From Meconema thalassinum (lineage: Eukaryota > Arthropoda > Insecta > Orthoptera > Tettigoniidae), in the NCBI GenBank assembly GCA_946902985.2, contig OX336399.1:163414911-163478910 (forward strand): 64,000 nt of DNA, read 5' to 3'. The notes under the pieces are model-generated. The model was not told the origin of the DNA and searched no databases. It worked only from the letters and a program-made list of their open reading frames with translations. The number at the start of each line of letters is the position of its first letter. The stretch's first letter is position 1. The translations under genes and the position numbers were made by a program. Shown here piece after piece: positions 42,334 to 52,789 of this stretch.

Positions 42334-45020
42334 ATTATTATTATTATTAGCGTATGGTACAACACAAAACAAACAACATAAACAATATACATACATACAA
42401 TAAGTAACACATTACAACTATTACAATCATGCAAGGGAAAGGGTGTTCAAAGATTAATGTCTAAATTTTCTAGCCATCTTATGGCTTCAGTAGAGGCTAT
42501 TACAAAGTCCTGTGTTGATCCAGTGAATGCCCTACTAATACACTCAGTGACAATATGGTTCATAGTCTGTCTAACTGCACCACAATCACAGGTTGGGGAA
42601 GAACGCATGCCCCATTTAAACATCATTGATCCGCATCTCCCGTGGTTAGTGCGGACTCTGTTGAGAGTTACCCATGTCTTGCGGGGCAAATCAAATCCGG
42701 CTGGCATATTTTGAATGTTGAACAATGCCTGCCATTGCATTGGAGCTATGCTGTTCCACTCTTTTTGCCAATCAGCTTTTGGATCATAAACCTGCCTAAC
42801 CAGTTCCTGTGCTGTTTGAATAGGTGGAGATCTTGACTTGAGACGGCTATATCTGATGCTAGCATCTTCATGAATGGGGAGTTCAGGATTGGCCAATATC
42901 TTGTTGTATTCCCTGTCCAAGTTGTTCAGTCTTCTAATTCTAGGCGGTTCTATGTGACTAAGCACAGGCAACCAGAAAAGAGGGGTAGATTTTATCGTGC
43001 CACTAATAATACGCATTGTCTCATTCAGGACTGTGTCCACCTTTTTAACATGAGAGCTGTTGACCCAAACTGAGGAACAGTACTCAGCTGTTGAAAGTAC
43101 CAGTGCCATCGCCGAAGTACGCAATGTAGTTGCAAACGCTCCCCATGTGGAGCCAGCAAGTTTGTGGATGATATTGTTACGTGTCCTTAATTTGGCTGCT
43201 AGGTTGGTGAGATGCTTCCTGTACGATAACGTTCGGTCAAGAGTAACTCCAAGATATTTGGGGTTGGCATTATGAGGGAGAGGGCCTCCATTAAGAGACA
43301 CTTTCAGGGTAGAGTTCGCTTGCCGATTGTTTAAATGGAAGAAGCAGGTTTCCGTTTTACTAGAGCTGGGCTTCAAGCACCACATTTCGAAGTATTTGCA
43401 TAGGACATCCAGGTCTGCATTTAAAGTTCTCTCTATCACATTAGCATCAGCATGTTGAGTAACTATTGCTAGATCATCAGCATAAGCAAACTGACGAGAG
43501 CTGGTAGTAGGTATGTCCACAATATATAGATTAAACAATAATGGAGAAAGAACAGATCCTTGTGGAAGACCATTATTGAGTACCCTTGTTTTGCTGTGGT
43601 TTTTATGCATAACTACCTGGATTATTCTATTTGAAAGCATATTGTTAATCAAACGTGACATTTGACTGCACTTTGTCAGTTTAAAGAACTTGTACACAAT
43701 ACCTTCTCTCCACACTGTGTCGTAGGCAGCTGTTAGATCAATAAACACTGCCCCACTCTTCAATCGCTTTTCAAAACCTGCCTCAATATGTGTTGTCAAG
43801 GCAAGCACCTGATCTTCACAATTACGCTGAGGTATGAAACCAGCCTGCTCGATAGGAATGCTTTTACAAATTAGGGGGCTTATTCTATTGTAAATAAGTC
43901 GTTCCAGGAGCTTAAAACAAACGCTCATTAAGGCGATTGGTCTGTAGCTTTCAACAGAATTCGGAGGTTTGCCAGGTTTTACGATAGCTAGAATCTTAGT
44001 TCGTTTGAACTCGGAAGGAAGTTTACTTGTTTGAAGGATGTTTGAAAAGAACTGCACTAACCAATTCCTTACATTCTTTCCAAAGTGCTTCAGAAATTCT
44101 GGGTGTATACCGTCAAAACCCGGGGCTTTTCCATTTTTCAATACTTTTAGGGCAAGCAGTAGCTCTTGTTCAGTAAAAGGATCAGAAATGTTGGAGGAGG
44201 TAGTATAAAGCTTTCTCAACTGAGACAGTTCATCTTTTATAATCCTTTTATGACACTTTTCAGGCTTGACTTTAGACAAGCTGGCAATGCGACTGGCAAC
44301 ATGATTGGGTGAAATCTCTGGCTTCAGCTGGGGACTATGTGGTATTCTTCCTAGCTTACTTAGGAGGCTCCAAGCTTTTCTACTCGAGTGTCTGAAGTCT
44401 AATGTTTCCACAGTTTCCGTCCATCGGTTTCGTCTAGCTTCATCTAGGTTATGAAGGAGGTCATCAGCTACATCCTTTTCGCTATTTCTCTGGTAATCTT
44501 CGTACAGTGCTTCACAAGCCTCATCCCAACCTGGGATAAATTCCTTTCTCATTCCGCGAGGAATATGCCTTTTAGCACATGCCAGAACTGCTTTCATAAA
44601 CCTAGAGTAGTTATCTACCTCTGGAGGAATCCATCTAATGGTTCTGTCGAGATCGGCTGAGAAACTCTCCCAATTAGCTTTACTGAAGTTCCATCGAGGA
44701 AGTGGGGACGATCGTATAATGGGAATCTGCATTCCAATTTCCAGGAAGACAGGCCGATGTTGACTATGTGGGAAGTTCATAAGAACTTTACGAAACACAG
44801 GTACATTGGAACCCTGATGATCATTTGATACAAAGCACAAGTCAGGATTAGTTTCTGATCCCCATCTTCCTGACTTAAATGTACATCTGTCTTTTGGATT
44901 GAAGATCAGTTGCATGTTACAAAGCTCTGCCCACTCTATAAGTTTCTCTCCACACTGATCGTTGTTCCTATAGCCCCACTGAGTATGATGACTATTGAAA
45001 TCACCCACATAGATGGACGG
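42334..45020 (-). mobile_element. Jockey-like LINE, 5' truncated, inserted in hAT
   Basis: The minus-strand copy runs from about 45020 to the (AAT)n tail at 42334-42350, ending GTACCATACGCTAAT. It interrupts the hAT coding sequence soon after the hAT start codon. The flanks AAGAAG and AAGAGA hint at an imperfect target duplication. Confidence 0.88.
42447..45014 (-). CDS. LINE ORF2: partial endonuclease, RT, C-terminal finger
   Basis: About 855 codons are open without interruption. The frame enters within the APE-type endonuclease at YVGDFNSHHTQWGY, continues through its end, then the RT: NGKAPGFDGIHPEFLKHFGK, motif A AVFIDLTAAYDTVW, motif B GLPQGSVLSPLLFNLY and catalytic FAYADDLAIV, then the thumb, and a C-terminal CDCGAVRQTMNHIVTEC finger. 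It lacks RNase H. It is in the Jockey/I-like group. The first part of the endonuclease (with the catalytic Glu) is absent, so it could not nick DNA by itself. No stop interrupts it, so it is probably recent. Confidence 0.9.
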   Translation of the reverse strand: MYVGDFNSHHTQWGYRNNDQCGEKLIEWAELCNMQLIFNPKDRCTFKSGRWGSETNPDLCFVSNDHQGSNVPVFRKVLMNFPHSQHRPVFLEIGMQIPIIRSSPLPRWNFSKANWESFSADLDRTIRWIPPEVDNYSRFMKAVLACAKRHIPRGMRKEFIPGWDEACEALYEDYQRNSEKDVADDLLHNLDEARRNRWTETVETLDFRHSSRKAWSLLSKLGRIPHSPQLKPEISPNHVASRIASLSKVKPEKCHKRIIKDELSQLRKLYTTSSNISDPFTEQELLLALKVLKNGKAPGFDGIHPEFLKHFGKNVRNWLVQFFSNILQTSKLPSEFKRTKILAIVKPGKPPNSVESYRPIALMSVCFKLLERLIYNRISPLICKSIPIEQAGFIPQRNCEDQVLALTTHIEAGFEKRLKSGAVFIDLTAAYDTVWREGIVYKFFKLTKCSQMSRLINNMLSNRIIQVVMHKNHSKTRVLNNGLPQGSVLSPLLFNLYIVDIPTTSSRQFAYADDLAIVTQHADANVIERTLNADLDVLCKYFEMWCLKPSSSKTETCFFHLNNRQANSTLKVSLNGGPLPHNANPKYLGVTLDRTLSYRKHLTNLAAKLRTRNNIIHKLAGSTWGAFATTLRTSAMALVLSTAEYCSSVWVNSSHVKKVDTVLNETMRIISGTIKSTPLFWLPVLSHIEPPRIRRLNNLDREYNKILANPELPIHEDASIRYSRLKSRSPPIQTAQELVRQVYDPKADWQKEWNSIAPMQWQALFNIQNMPAGFDLPRKTWVTLNRVRTNHGRCGSMMFKWGMRSSPTCDCGAVRQTMNHIVTECISRAFTGSTQDFVIASTEAIRWLENLDINL

Positions 45021-46652
45021 AAGAGAGATGAGAAGCAATCTAAAGCTCTGAAAAGTTTCTTTGCGCCTTCGGCTGCATCGTCATGTGCAAAAATGATCGA
45101 CGAAACAACTAACTTAACGGAATCCGTTCATAACGATGAGGACGACGACAAGTTACCAATATCAGAGCTGCCTGGACCATCAATGAGTGAAGAATCCCTA
45201 AAAAATGTAAGTGTAACTGTAAATAATTTTAAGTTATATTTTTTTGCTAATGACTCTAAGTGCCTAAATTAATTTAATCTAAATTGATGAGCATTTGTAT
45301 AAACAATTTACCCTTATAATGTAAATTATAATAATATTATTGATTTAATAGCACTACTTTGCTGAATACTGTCGTAATTTATTTAAAGTATTATAGCACG
45401 AATCCTTAAGTAGTATTAATTTATACTTAAGTTGTATATTTAGAAAATAAATTTAGGAATTGAGGGTAGCTTAAGAAGATATATTGGTGCTTAAGTATAC
45501 TTGGCCAACAGCTATTTTTATTACAGGATGAGGATCTGACACTGACTACAGGAACACCATTGGCACTACCAATTGGCTATGACATAACCGGGACCGAAGG
45601 TGTTGACAAGGATTCATCAGAACTTACAGACCTGGCGTCTACAAGCCATTGCAACTGAAACTGTAAGTTTATGTTGATACAATACAATGGGTTATTTATT
45701 AGGTATGTCTTTAAGAATTACAATTTACAATGGTGTAAATTGAATATTAGTTAACGGAGTACAGGTCTTGTTAAAATATAACTAGACCTAGTAGTCCATA
45801 GTTAGTTTAGCCTCTGTTAGGTTGAGGGAGGAAAGAAGGCAGAGAAGGAAAAGTTTACACATTATAGTTATTTTTAACAGTTTGAAAATGTTCAATTTTT
45901 TCTTACCATTTTTATAAATAAAAATATTTTTTGAAAATAGAAATATTTATTAATACTAATTAAATTTTGGTTTAATGTACTCATCAAGTACCCATAATTA
46001 TCAATGCAAAGTTTAAGGACTCTATGTATTACGGCTGTTAAACTATGTGCCGTATAGCTAAAGATAAAAGTTTTAAGGTCGGTGGTTTATTTGCAGAAAC
46101 TGAGCGCAGAAACGTCATCAGTTTTTTCAAATGACTGTGGAGAATGGCCTCCTAAAATAAACGATGATGTACGAAAAAATCTTGTTGAGCGAGGAGCACA
46201 GCAGGTCACAAACCAAGAATTTCCTGTGGACCTTTTAAAGGTAGGCGATTTTCCTCAGCGCATTACACAAGGAAGCTTTGCAACGGAGAGCAAGTCCGCA
46301 GGATTTGGTTAATATATTCCATATTGAAAAACGCAGTTTTTTGTTTTGCTTGCAATCTTTTTGGAAATGATAATTCTCATCTTGCTGGTAGCCAAGGGTA
46401 TTCTGATTGGCAAAACTTGAGCAAAACTTTGACCAGTCATGAGAAATCCCCTATTCATATTCAAAACTGCAAATGTTGGCGCGAACTCTCGTTAATTTAC
46501 GTTAAGAAAAAAACTATTGACGAGGAAAATGAAAGACTTATTCGTGCTGAAACTGAACATTGGAATCAAGTTCTGAAACGCCTACTATGTATTGTACAAT
46601 TGTTGGGAACTCAAGGATTGACCTTTAGAGGGAAAAAAGACACCCTATTTGA

Positions 46653-46795
46653 ACGTCAAAGTCAACAAGTCAACCCCTGGCACTATCCAGCCCATGACGG
46701 GCTAAGGCCGACCAAGCGACCGCTGCCCAGCCATTCGGCCTGCAGATATTGGGGTGACGCGTGATCAGCGCGTCGGGTCCCCTCGGCCGTTAATC
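46653..46795. repeat. GC-rich SINE-like insertion in the hAT gene
   Basis: About 140 bp of GC-rich DNA (CATGACGGGCTAAGGCCGAC, GGGTGACGCGTGATCAGCGC, CCCTCGGCCGTTAATCTTG) interrupts an AT-rich coding region between FRGKKDTLFERQSQ and FLKLVEHIAKFDGS. Base composition and hairpin potential set it apart. Probably a small SINE; no A/B boxes could be assigned. Confidence 0.6.
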
Positions 46796-48759
46796 TTGAA
46801 ATTTCTTAAAGCTGGTAGAACACATAGCTAAATTTGATGGTTCTATGACTGAACATGTGAGAAGAATAAGTTCAAAAGAAACACACGTACACTACTTGAG
46901 CAAGAGTATCCAAAATGAGTTTGTTAGTTTCTAGTCGGCCAAGATTCAAGCTAACATTTTACAACAGATACAGCAAGCAACGTACTATTCTATTATATTA
47001 GACTGTACTCCAGACATTAGCCACACCGAGCAAATGACTCTTGTATGTACGATTTGTAAAAATTTTAGCAAATGAGGATATTTCAATTAAGGAACATTTT
47101 TTGGGCTTTGATCCCATTACAGATTCTTCAGGTGAAGGCCTCATAGAGGTATTGCTCAAACAGTTAGAAGCACGAGGCATTCTTTTAAAAGCCATGAGAG
47201 GCCAGGGGTACGACAATGGATCCGCAATGAAGGGAAAAGATGTGGGAGTCCAGAAGAGTATCCTTGATTTAAATCCTAGAGCTTTTTATGTACCGTGTGG
47301 GAACAACTCCTTGAACTTAGTCATTAATGATGCAGCTCCGTCGTGCAACATTGCTGTGGACTGTTTCAGCACTATACAAGAAATGTTTAATTTTTTTCCA
47401 GCTCTACTCAAAGATGGAATATTTTGCTGAAACATGTTCCAAGTCTGACAGTAAAACCACTCTGCAATACTAGATGGAAAAGCAGAATTGAGGCATTGTT
47501 GCCTTTGAGGTACAACATTGAAGAAGTGTATGATGCCTTATATGAAGCTTCTCAAGATCAGAAACTTGATGCATTTGGTAGGAACACTGCCGTAGGACTT
47601 TAAAAAAATGCAAAACCTCAAGTTTCTATGCTGCTTAGTGGCATGGCATGATATCCTGCATAAAACCAATATGGTTAGTCAACTGTTGCAGAAAGTCACA
47701 AATGACCTACAAAGTTCAATGGATCTCTTAAAAGTGTAAAATCATTTCTGGAAAAGATGAGATCAGATCAAGGACTAAACAGCGTCATTACAGATGCAAA
47801 AGAACTTGCAGAAAAAATCGAGGTTGATGCTAACTTTGAAAAAGAAACCCTACTTCGACCAAGAAAATTAAACAAACAATTCTCCTATGAGAGTGAAGAT
47901 GAAGCTGTACTTTCCGGAAAAAAATCATTTTAAGTTAACTTCTTCTTTGTCGTACTTGACACAGAAATAGCCTCATTAAGGGAGAGATTTGAGCTAATGG
48001 AACACCATAGTGAAGGTTTCAAATTTCTTTATGGCAAAAGAACTTGCAGAAAAAATCGAGGTTGATGCTAACTTTGAAAAAGAAAAAGAAATTCGAGAAG
48101 AATTTGAACGAACTTGAGTTGAAGAAAGCCTGTAAGCACCTTCAAACCGTTTTGAGTGGAGGAGACTGTGATGTGAACGGAGATGATATGTTCGAAGAAC
48201 TGCAAATATTTTTAACCAATGGAAGTCACCCAGCTGGAGCCTTGTCTTTTATAACCAAACGTGGTTATGTGGACATTTTTCCAAATATTTTTGTTGCATT
48301 GAGGATTCTGCTAACGCTCCCGGCATCAGTGGCCAGCGGAGAAAGAAGTTTTTCGAAGTTAAAACTAAAAAAAAACATACTTGCGATCAACTTTAAGCCA
48401 AGAGCACTTGAGTGAACTAGCTACTTTGGCCATTGAAAATGATTTTTTAAATGAAATGGAAACAGATTTGCTGCTGAACGAGTTTTCTAAAGTAAAATTC
48501 AGGAAAACCTCGTTTTAATTTTAAAAGATTTCAACAGTGCAAAAAATCAACAATAATTGCCATTCTATGTAATAATAATGACCTGTAAATAAATGTTTGG
48601 TTTTATGTTATTTTTTGTGTATCACTTTGTCTTTTACCTTTTGGCCATATAACACGTTTAGTAAAATAGTAAAGGTACTCTGATGAGTATAGGGTGGGGG
48701 GCGCCAAAATTTTCTTTGCTTACACTACAAAAAGACCTAGGGCCGGCACTGGATAAGAC

Positions 48760-50395
48760 ATTGTTAAACAGTTTATAGTTACAACAATTATAACGTAATT
48801 GTAACAACAATTGGACATTACCGTACTCTTCGAATAAATAATTGAAATTCAGTACATCGATTATTGGAAAGTATGCTATACTTTGCCAAGTTGTCATAAA
48901 AGTTCTACATTGTACGAGAAGGCACTTTGTTAAACAACTATCTACGCAAATATTCTACGAAAGTCTACATTATACCATTTTATAGACTTAAAAAATGTAC
49001 GAATTGTTTTCAATTAGTGTAAGCATTTTGAAAAACTTACAATAGGGTTCAGAAATTACGAGTTGAGGGGGAAGATTACTCAACATTACGAGAGGTTGGT
49101 GATGCATTGTAAAACGCATGATATGGGAAGTTGAATAACTGAACACGCAAAAATGGAAGAAGTCACCTGAATTATTCAAAATTATCGCATTTACGAGAAA
49201 ACTTCTAGAATCTACGATAGAGAGACCTGATAAATGTAGCAGAGTTGGGAGATGGAGTCGACAATCCACGACCGACCAGAACATCAGTTCGAGCCCAGGG
49301 AGTCCCAGTACGAGAGCGGACGATGGAGGCGTTCATCCAGCTGCTGTTCCAAGAACGAGATTCAGACAAATACTGAAAATGGAATCAGCAATGCAGGATC
49401 CAATGCATGAAGTGTCGTACTCACCCGGGTATGAGGAATGCCTATCATCTTGCAGAACAAGTAGAGAGAAGATTTTCCAGTTATTCTTGTAGATATTTAA
49501 AACTTGTAGAAATTTCACGATTGACCAATTTTATTAGCATTTCGTAATTTTTATGGAGTTATATTTACATTTATTTTAATGTTAGAGTTTGTATTTGTAT
49601 TTTTGCGTTTTTTGGCATAACTTAAATTTTTCTTTTTTCGTTTATTAAATCCATTTGAAGATTTGTGTAGACTTTTAAGGAAATTTAGTAAGAATCTGTA
49701 AGTTTTTGATCGTCTTAGAACGATATTGATATTTTTATTTTCGATTTTGCGAAAATTATTTCGTCAGCGATGTTTGATTGAAAAATTTTATGATTATGAT
49801 TATGTCGAGTTTGGATTGTTTAATCACTCTAGTTGCAATTCTACCATTTTTAAATTTGAAGTTGAGATTAGGAGGGATCTAGGAATGATCTATGGATATC
49901 AATATTTGATAATGCAGTTGTTGGCCATGGTAGTCCTATTTTAAAGACTTTTCGATGGAGAGAACTTTAGCTATGAGCAGGAGTTAGCTTGGATATTGAT
50001 CCAGATATTTTATTTCACTTGCTGCTGCAATTTGTGACGATAGAGTCAATGTAAAGTCATTGTAAATTATGTTAAATGTGATGACTTGATTTCAGTCAGT
50101 CTGGTGAACTTAAAGCTACGGTAGTCATTAATATGAATATGCTAAATTTGATCCCTAACAAGTTTGTTTTTCTAGAAAACACTTGTGTTTAAGTATTGTT
50201 ATTACAGTGAATAGCAAAAATAAGAGAGGGGAGAGACTTACTGTATATTTATTATTAAGCGGATTTCTGTAAGAAGAATCTGTATATTCTTTTTAAGATA
50301 CTTCATTGCAGAGGTAACTAACATTTATACTATTGAAACTTAAAGAAGTGGTGGAATAGGTAGGTCATTTGACAGCGTAAGTAGATAGCCACTAG
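48760..50395. other. AT-rich region with one open stretch
   Basis: Mostly AT-rich and featureless. A plus-strand frame from 49139 to 49492 (117 codons, no clear start) contains PGSPSTRADDGGVHPAAVP and EVSYSPGYEECLSSCRTS, and is locally GC-richer. It may be a fragment of a retroelement gag or chance. No motif assigned. Confidence 0.3.
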
Positions 50396-50800
50396 GATAT
50401 GCCTTCCTTCGGAGGGGAAGTAAAGCCGGCGGTCCCATGTCATAGATTTATGGCATGTTATAGAACATTCCACTAATTACACCGTGTAAAGCTAAATTAT
50501 AGGTTAAAAATTTGAACAACGCTCTTAGGTTCCAACGTTCGTCGCCAGGAGCCGACTGCGGTGCTGTCTAGTAAACAAGTTCTGAACTAGTAGTCACTGG
50601 CGGTGGCTTTTGGTGGCAAAAGTAGGAACTACTTGAAATTCAACGTCTGCAGTCCTTACTTGAATTAAGAACAGATATGGCACACTAATACAGCCATCAC
50701 AATTAACACCGGTTATCAGACAGATTCTACACACACCCAAAGTGCACAGGGCTACATGACCGCGTTGACGCAGCATCTAAACTGTGGAACCAACCAACTA
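50396..50800 (+). mobile_element. SINE family A, 5' truncated, long 3' part
   Basis: Starts at TATGCCTTCCTTCGGAGGGG and runs to GTGGAACCAACCAACTA, with the full 3' body. The tRNA-like head is absent. Confidence 0.85.
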
Positions 50801-50992
50801 ACCACTTAAACCCACCCATTTTTTTGAGCCATACTGTCGCACAGCTGACTATACCTTGCGTTCGTTTTTTTTCCTATATATCCGGAACCAGTCATCGGCG
50901 ATGGGCGTGTGAGGTAATGAATTACTCAGCTTGAACCCCTCTTTGTTATGGACTACTTATTTTACATATTTACCAAAATTTTAACAAACTTA

Positions 50993-51490
50993 ATAGGTCT
51001 TCCTCCTGTTATGTTTCGTGAACCCGTAACCATACAAATTTGTGCGAGGGGTCAAACGAAATTACGTAACGCCCCCTTTGCAGAGGACCACTTATGTAGC
51101 CAAATTGTGTCCAAGGGGCCTAACTACATGGGAGGGATCCATTTTTTATATGCGACCGTACCTTGTTGTGTGTACATGACTAGTAGTAAGACTTTGGCGG
51201 TCTTTTTAAATGATTATTTATGGATTATTTACTCTAGATTTAACTAAAGGACCCAAAACGGGTAGGTCATCCGCCTGTTGTATCTCGTGAACCGGTAAAC
51301 ATACAGACTTGTGTGCGGTATTAAATTAATTGGCATCTTATCCCCTTTTTACTGTAGACTATTGATTTACCCAAGATTTTACCAAGGAGCCTAACTACAC
51401 GAGGGACCCATTTTATTTATACGCGACTGTAACTTACTGTTATTTTCTTTGTTGATATCTCGTGAACACATGATTAGAGAAAGTTATGCC
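50993..51490. repeat. Diverged direct duplication, period about 270 bp
   Basis: TAGGTCTTCCTCCTGTTATG at 50993 returns as TAGGTCATCCGCCTGTTGTA near 51263, and GGCCTAACTACATGGGAGGG returns as GAGCCTAACTACACGAGGGA. Similarity is perhaps 65-70 per cent by eye. Nature unknown. Confidence 0.55.
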
Positions 51491-51552
51491 AAGTGTTTTA
51501 TTAAATGATGTAACAGCACCCTTCCCCTAAATATAGTTACAATTAGGTACCG

Positions 51553-52285
51553 TTATTATTATTATTATTATTATTATTATTTGATGAAGCTGTAAAGGTA
51601 GGTAGCTATTACTGAACAATGGTTTACCCCTTACCACGTGGGGAGAAGGGAGGAAGGGGGAGAAAGGGAGAAGGTGTGTATTTTCAGGATGAACACCTGC
51701 AGCTAGGTATTAAATAATTTAAGTTATAGTTTATGTAGCAAATTTATTTTTCCAAAACTATACATTATGTTTAACTCAAGAAAGCGGTTTAGAAATAGTT
51801 TAATAAGGCCACTGTTTTAAGTTAGCTCTGTTTTAGGTAATTAGGTAATTTCATTGTTCACCAACACAAATCTTTAAATAACATCTATGAAAATGAGCTA
51901 CTTGTCAGCGTTACACTGAGGTTATTTTTGCCGGGGACTTCAGTGCTTCAGCGATCCGTTTTCCATCTGTGGATTGACAAGTACCCAGGAGGTTCGGGTT
52001 CATTTTCGGGCACAGTACATCGTCTTAGTGACCACGACGACATTCCAAAAGACTCCACAACAGCGCCACTTTATCTCGTACGACTAGAAGAGGGTACGAA
52101 TCCCCAATGCGGTCACGTTTTCATGCCTTACTCAACGGGAGTTCTGCCCTAAAATCATTTCTATGTCTCAAGATGTTTTATTTAGGCTTAGTAGAATTAC
52201 CTGATGTTGCTCATACGTCACACCATCTGGTAACTCGGAATATAGGGGGGTGTTTCTGGATAACTGGCACTGAAATAACAATAAT
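51553..52285. other. (ATT)n tract and unassigned spacer
   Basis: (ATT)n at about 51553-51581, a purine-rich GGGAGAAGGGAGGAAGGGGG near 51640-51660, then mixed sequence with no recognised gene. Confidence 0.4.
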
Positions 52286-52289
52286 AAAA

Positions 52290-52735
52290 TATATACCAGA
52301 AGTATGGAAATTAATATTTAATGATGAAATATGCAGGACTATAGAAAGCTTAACGGAAACGATAAGAAAAAGGAGATTGATATTTTTTGGACATATTTAC
52401 AGAATGGAAGATTCCAGATTAACAAAAAGGATATTCAAGTACCTTTGGGAGCAAAGGTTAACGATTAGCTGAATTCAAGAGGAAAAGAAAGATTTAGAAA
52501 GAAATAATATAAAAGAAGATGGCAATGCGGACAGAGACACTTTTCGAAATAAGGTGTTAAGTATGGAAGAGTGGAAAAGAAACCTAGGGCAAAGTGGTCT
52601 GAGGACAGAAAGAAGCAGCATAGTCTAATAATGAAGAAATATTGGGAAGAACGGAAGAGAAAATAACAAAGAGTGAAGAATTGAAATAAGCGCGTGGTCC
52701 ATGGCAGGCCTTATCGGAAAGAAGAAGCATATGTT
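52290..52735 (+). pseudogene. LINE C-terminal fragment, plus strand
   Basis: The plus strand encodes TESLTETIRKRRLIFFGHIY-type sequence (here TIESLTETIRKRRLIFFGHI) followed by RMEDSRLTKRIFKYLW, then broken frames with a final KYWEERKRK, and a 3' UTR with CGTGGTCCATGGCAGGCC, as in the modules at 2940-5156. It ends against satellite B. Confidence 0.78.
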
Positions 52736-52789
52736 GTACCCTTCAACTGGATTCTCCATGGATGGACTCTGTCTTCAGGGTCACACTCA

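Larger units (their letters stand above)
42267..48520 (+). pseudogene. hAT transposase (ZMYM1-like type), broken
   Basis: Pieces in order: N-terminal start MSSNEKPSGAFHRKRKLLHS at 42267, the LINE insertion, KSFFAPSAASS at 45040, a TTF-type zinc finger (AVFCFACNLFG ... HEKSPIHIQNC, 46324-46480), the DUF4371-type catalytic core with LDCTPDISHTEQM (about 47000) and RGQGYDNGSAMKG (about 47200), and the hAT C-terminal dimerisation region (PASVASGERSFSKLKL, near 48325). Splice-like GTAAGT at 45208 and an acceptor at 45525 suggest an intron. Many frameshifts and stops, an insertion at 46653 and a 52-bp filler duplication make it dead. The enzyme would cut and paste hAT DNA. Confidence 0.88.
41718..48751 (+). 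mobile_element. hAT transposon, 7.0 kb with nested insertions
   Basis: Bounded by a perfect 8-bp duplication GATAAGAC (41710-41717 and 48752-48759). The ends are CAGGGGCGGCGC and, inverted, CAGTGCCGGCCC, short imperfect hAT-type inverted repeats. It contains a broken transposase gene, a Jockey-like LINE (42334-45020) and a small GC-rich insertion. Without the insertions it is about 4.2 kb. Confidence 0.93.
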
